From Pochonia chlamydosporia 170 (lineage: Eukaryota; Ascomycota; Sordariomycetes; Hypocreales; Clavicipitaceae): DNA of 64,000 nucleotides. The first letter of the stretch is position 1. Every line of letters starts with the position of its first letter. Below are positions 63,791 through 64,000 of this stretch, piece after piece. A program made the position numbers and the translations under genes. Where the stretch lies: assembly GCF_001653235.2 (NCBI RefSeq), contig NC_035790.1:1-64000 (forward strand). Reading direction: 5' to 3'. The notes below the pieces were generated by a model, which was not told the DNA's origin, made no database searches, and worked only from the letters and a program-made list of their open reading frames with translations.

Positions 63791-64000
63791 ACCTGGTGGT
63801 GAAAGCCCAAATTCCCGAGATGCGCCACTCGCCTTGTACTACCACATCTGGTCTCTAATTCGCCGCGAAATTTAGTTGTGTTCGAGTAAGCGAGACCCCT
63901 AGAAACTTCTGGCTGAGATAGCCAGCATCTTCTAGCATAAAAGTCTTACCAGCTGTCCGGCGGTCAGCCAAGGATTGTTGTTGCCTTACGCAGCTGCGCG
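63791..64000. other. Right-hand flank of the MULE pair, unrecognised
   Basis: A minus-strand frame open from the window edge reads QQSLADRRTAGKTFMLEDAG and then YLSQKFLGVSLTRTQLNFAA before a stop near 63860. It could be the end of a gene or transposon beyond the window; not identified. Confidence 0.3.

Noticed and set aside
1..64000. tRNA and rRNA genes
   Set aside because: Scanning for B-box-like GGTTCGA motifs gave no candidate with convincing paired arms; no rRNA-like sequence was seen. A covariance-model search was not possible.

Overview
The window is nuclear DNA of a filamentous ascomycete, most likely a Sordariomycete. Introns are 46-130 bp with GTAAGT-type donors and CTRAY branch sites. 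The gene families are typical of that group: a HET-ankyrin protein, NACHT-type NLRs, a pisatin-demethylase-like P450, a GliT-like oxidoreductase, and OrsD/DUF3505 proteins. The transposons are also fungal: Tad-like LINE, pogo, hAT, Hop-like MULE, Copia and Gypsy. One pogo copy carries RIP-like transitions. The species cannot be named. The region is a repeat-rich accessory compartment: most of the sequence is transposons or broken genes, with only a few intact host genes.

Layout: 1-516 Copia 3' end. 1267-2101 a small secreted-peptide gene whose coding region after the Kex2 site appears to be nine consecutive 3-nt exons separated by ten near-identical 70-71 bp introns. This is the standout feature. 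2545-3321 hAT relic. 3462-10350 a Tad-like LINE, coding-intact apart from two small insertions that share termini. 10350-14660 gene-poor. 14662-20170 a NACHT gene split by a hAT element (15581-19366) with a perfect 8-bp target duplication. 21045-22896 a RIP-degraded pogo element. 23010-23542 an NLR relic with a sigma-like N-terminus. 25365-27063 an intact four-exon P450. 29.8-30.3 kb ankyrin relics. 31396-33701 a HET-ankyrin gene broken by a 17-bp duplication. 34-35.1 kb gene fragments. 35214-37397 Copia fragment plus an intact pogo element. 37400-44217 a tandem array of three OrsD/tyrosine-recombinase-like genes. 44.4-45.6 kb hAT and pogo relics. 46166-47178 an intact GliT-like oxidoreductase. 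47740-52421 a Gypsy fragment, an intact hAT and the 3' half of an MFS pump. 53.1-54.75 kb LTR/gag-like and enzyme fragments. 55516-57542 an intact amino-acid transporter. 57824-63790 two different Hop-like MULEs in tandem, sharing one 9-bp target duplication.

Host genes that look functional are the microexon peptide gene, the P450, the GliT-like oxidoreductase and the amino-acid transporter. They are isolated from each other and do not form an obvious cluster. Several transposon ends coincide with breakpoints between unrelated sequences: the pogo at 35536-37397 and the hAT at 48778-51586 have flanks that do not belong together. This suggests transposon-mediated rearrangement shaped the region. 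All calls come from reading the sequence; no database search was run.
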